NCBI GenBank assembly: GCA_937898675.1
Contig: CALEJB010000003.1
Span: 1 to 41,074, forward strand
Length of the DNA stretch: 41,074 nt
DNA from: an uncultured Prevotellaceae bacterium
GTDB taxonomy: Bacteria; Bacteroidota; Bacteroidia; Bacteroidales; Muribaculaceae
Direction of reading: 5' to 3'
How positions within the stretch are numbered: position 1 is the stretch's first letter; every line of letters starts with the position of its first letter. The notes under the pieces are model-generated. The model had not been told where the DNA came from and did no database searches. It worked only from the letters and a program-made list of their open reading frames with translations. Made by a program: the position numbers and the translations under genes. Positions 39,214 through 41,074 of the stretch are shown piece after piece.

Positions 39214-40575
39214 ATGTCATTATTTGATTTGATTAAGAACGCGTGTGGCGGCTCGGACGACAAGGAGTATGATGTGTTCGGTCAGCCCACCACATTTGTG
39301 AACCCATTCGCAAAGGACAAAATCGTCGCAAATCATGAGGCCGGCAAGAGCCAGGACGAGGTGCAGGTCGATGTGGACAAGCAAGAGGGCTATGCCATCG
39401 ACGCTGAGTTCGCCGACAAGGCGGCACGGCTCATGGACGAGCACACCCAGGCCGTGATAGGCATGATCAAGGGCTCGTGGAAGACCGAGCGTGAAGAACT
39501 CCTGAAGCAGGTCGAGGACGCCAAGAAGGCGGTAGAGGACATCAAGGCGCAGATGCAGTCCAACGAGGCCAACCGCCGGCAGGCGCAGAGCCGCGCCAAC
39601 GACATGTCCGCCAGGATTTCGGAGGTCGAGGCCGAGCGCGAGAAGTTTGAAATCGAGAACAAGAGCCTTCAAAGCCGCCTCAAGGCGATGGAGGCGAAGG
39701 GCGGCGTTGACAACCTCAATGCTGAACTCGACAGGGTCAAGAAGGAACTCGAGGAACAGACCGCCGAGGTGGAGCGCTTGACCGCTGCCGCCAAGGAGGC
39801 CGCCGAGGGACCTTCGGTCGAAGAACTCAACAAGCAAATTCAACAGCGCGACGAGGTCATCGAACAGTTGCGCGTCAACAATTCCGAAATTCAGGAGCGG
39901 CTCGCCGAGTATGAGGAGGAACTCAAGGGCGCCGAGGAACTGCAGGCGGCATTGGTCGAAGTGGAGCAGTTCAAGGAGAAGAAGAATGCCGAGATTGCCG
40001 CGCTGCGCCAGCAGGTGGCAGAGTATAAGTCCCGCGACACGGAATTTGACCAGATGCGCAAGGACTGCATCGTCTTGAGGGATGACAATGAGAAACTCAA
40101 CCGCGAAATCGAGGAACTGAAGGCAACCGCCGAGGTGCAGTATCGCCGCAGCGTGGAGGCCGGAAACACCATCGACGGACTCAAGTCGCAGTTGGCCCAA
40201 GCCAAGGCCAGCGCCGATGACATCAACAATAAGTTCAACGCGCTCAATGCCGACGGCAACGAGAAGCAGGCCAACTTCGCCAAGATTGTGGCCGAGCGCG
40301 ACGACGCCAGGGCCGAACTCAAGCGCGCCAAGGTGCTCCAAGACCGCCTGCAGCACGAGGCCAACGCCATGAAGGATGCCATCGTCGAGAAGGACCGCCA
40401 GATTGCCGCCCTGCGGCAAATGGCAGCGTCCAAGATGAGCGCCGCAATGCCCGCGTCCGCACCGCTGGACAACGATATCCCCTTCGATAGCGGGGAGGAT
40501 GCTTTTGTTGACGATGCCGACGACACCGCACGCCCGCCGCATCCCGGCGACGATTCCCAGCTCACGCTGTTCTAG
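39214..40575 (+). CDS. Long coiled-coil protein of unknown function
   Basis: The 453-residue acidic protein has a short N-terminal region (MSLFDLIKNACGG, FGQPTTFVNPFAKDK), then a nearly continuous coiled coil at residues ~70-410 rich in Glu, Lys, Ala and Leu (EELLKQVEDAKKAVEDIKAQ; LQSRLKAMEAK; EELNKQIQQRDEVIEQLR), and an acidic, Pro-containing tail ending DDSQLTLF. It lacks a signal peptide or membrane helix, so it is probably cytoplasmic and may act as a spacer, scaffold or SMC-like partner. The C-terminal QLTLF-like end resembles a beta-clamp-binding motif (QLxLF), which would fit a link to replication; this is only suggestive. A strong terminator separates it from the rRNA operon. Confidence 0.75.
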   Translation: MSLFDLIKNACGGSDDKEYDVFGQPTTFVNPFAKDKIVANHEAGKSQDEVQVDVDKQEGYAIDAEFADKAARLMDEHTQAVIGMIKGSWKTEREELLKQVEDAKKAVEDIKAQMQSNEANRRQAQSRANDMSARISEVEAEREKFEIENKSLQSRLKAMEAKGGVDNLNAELDRVKKELEEQTAEVERLTAAAKEAAEGPSVEELNKQIQQRDEVIEQLRVNNSEIQERLAEYEEELKGAEELQAALVEVEQFKEKKNAEIAALRQQVAEYKSRDTEFDQMRKDCIVLRDDNEKLNREIEELKATAEVQYRRSVEAGNTIDGLKSQLAQAKASADDINNKFNALNADGNEKQANFAKIVAERDDARAELKRAKVLQDRLQHEANAMKDAIVEKDRQIAALRQMAASKMSAAMPASAPLDNDIPFDSGEDAFVDDADDTARPPHPGDDSQLTLF

Positions 40576-40597
40576 GGATGATAGCTACACATTATAT

Positions 40598-40635
40598 ATT
40601 ATGGGGCCGCCTGCGGGTGGCCCCATAATTGTTTC
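40598..40635 (+). terminator. Strong terminator between the coiled-coil gene and rRNA operon
   Basis: ATTATGGGGCCGCC (40598-40611) pairs with GGTGGCCCCATAAT (40616-40629) in a 14-bp stem with a 4-base loop TGCG, followed by TGTTTC. Confidence 0.88.
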
Positions 40636-40736
40636 TCGGGCTCGGAGGAGTGACATTTTCCCTAAAAATTATCTCTTTGATTATCAGCCACTTGTGCGAT
40701 TTGTTGAAAATTTCTTGAAAAAAAGTCTCGAAAATA

Positions 40737-40768
40737 TTTGGCGGGTATGTGAAAAGGCAGTAATTTTG
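40737..40768 (+). promoter_or_regulatory. rRNA operon promoter
   Basis: TTTG (40737-40740), a 20-base spacer and TAATTTTG (40761-40768) make a full Bacteroidota promoter about 290 bases before the 16S gene. Confidence 0.85.
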
Positions 40769-40774
40769 CATCGC

Positions 40775-41049
40775 TTTTCGGCCCACGGGACACGTCAAGA
40801 ACGGTGGGCGGCTTTTTTTTGGCCCTTTGGCGGAAGGCGCGAGAGACCTTTGAAATGTTTGCAATGAGGAAATTTTGACAGTGCAGAAGCAGGGAACGGA
40901 ACTCCCGAGCTCGCGTCAAGATTCCGAGAAGACAGGTTATACAACGAACAGCACAATCCGAGGCGATTCATGTCGCCGGGCCGGGCAGGGAACGAAACGG
41001 CGTTGCGTCTTTCAATTTGGTTTTTCTGAAAAGGAAAAAGACGAGATAC
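40775..41049 (+). other. rRNA leader
   Basis: The stretch between the rRNA promoter and 16S carries no credible gene. ACCTTTGAAATG near 40849 may be an antitermination box, but I cannot confirm this; the processing stem's 3' half is outside the window. Confidence 0.6.
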
Positions 41050-41074
41050 AACAACGAAGAGTTTGATCCTGGCT
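41050..41074 (+). rRNA. rrs: 16S ribosomal RNA, 5' end only
   Basis: AGAGTTTGATCCTGGCT (41058-41074) is the universal 5' bacterial 16S site and ends the window. The mature 5' end is placed near 41050 by analogy with other Bacteroidota. Confidence 0.95.

Noticed and set aside
40875..41066. Open frame in the rRNA leader
   Set aside because: It lies in the 16S leader and runs into 16S; no protein-like composition.

Overview
The window is a chromosomal stretch from a member of the Bacteroidota, order Bacteroidales; a GC-rich gut lineage such as Muribaculaceae or Prevotellaceae fits best, but this is inferred without any search. The evidence is the Bacteroidota promoter signature (TTTG about 20 bases before TAnnTTTG) in front of many genes, the atypical Bacteroidota GlmU, a PorZ component of type IX secretion, DUF4251, DUF4465 and DUF6056-type proteins, and TonB-dependent uptake. 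The last bases are the 5' end of a 16S rRNA gene, so the window stops at the start of an rRNA operon.

Layout. 1-702: start of a BspA-like leucine-rich-repeat surface protein (leaves the window). 1204-2851: a secreted N-terminal-cysteine hydrolase and a small YcxB-like membrane protein. 2792-3718: HU-like/SPOR protein. 3860-6224: UPF1-like helicase and a DNPH1-like nucleotide hydrolase. 6234-9206: thiamine uptake unit (TPP riboswitch, TonB receptor, PnuC-type permease). 9351-12131: C69 dipeptidase and a secreted protein of unknown function. 12564-15658: LRR protein with dockerin repeats, coupled to a GlmU-like enzyme. 15774-19002: rmlC and clpB, convergent. 19241-20775: Wza-like export lipoprotein and a UDG-superfamily protein. 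20791-24180: porZ followed by two DUF4251 lipoproteins. 24620-27696: tandem array of three dockerin/SUMF1 genes, the third decayed. 27955-30282: frr and a DUF6056-like membrane protein. 30339-33609: small protein overlapping a large FAD/Fe-S D-lactate dehydrogenase-like enzyme. 33777-34757: membrane protein. 34846-36268: cobalamin riboswitch controlling a secreted DUF4465 protein. 36525-38876: topA. 39214-40575: coiled-coil protein. 40598-41074: terminator, strong rRNA promoter, leader and 16S start.

Themes. Two vitamin-responsive RNA switches (TPP and B12) control cell-surface proteins. Many genes make secreted or surface proteins: LRR, dockerin/SUMF1, DUF4465, hydrolases and the T9SS factor PorZ. 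Core genes (frr, topA, clpB, glmU-like, 16S) are interspersed, so this looks like ordinary chromosome with accessory surface-protein genes and not a mobile island. No transposase, integrase, tRNA or CRISPR array was seen. Two families of dispersed intergenic repeats occur (984-1109 with 11033-11156; 12401-12481 with 33655-33736). The most promising leads are the B12 switch with apparently competing pairings in its expression platform, the dockerin/SUMF1 array undergoing duplication and decay, and the dispersed hairpin elements.
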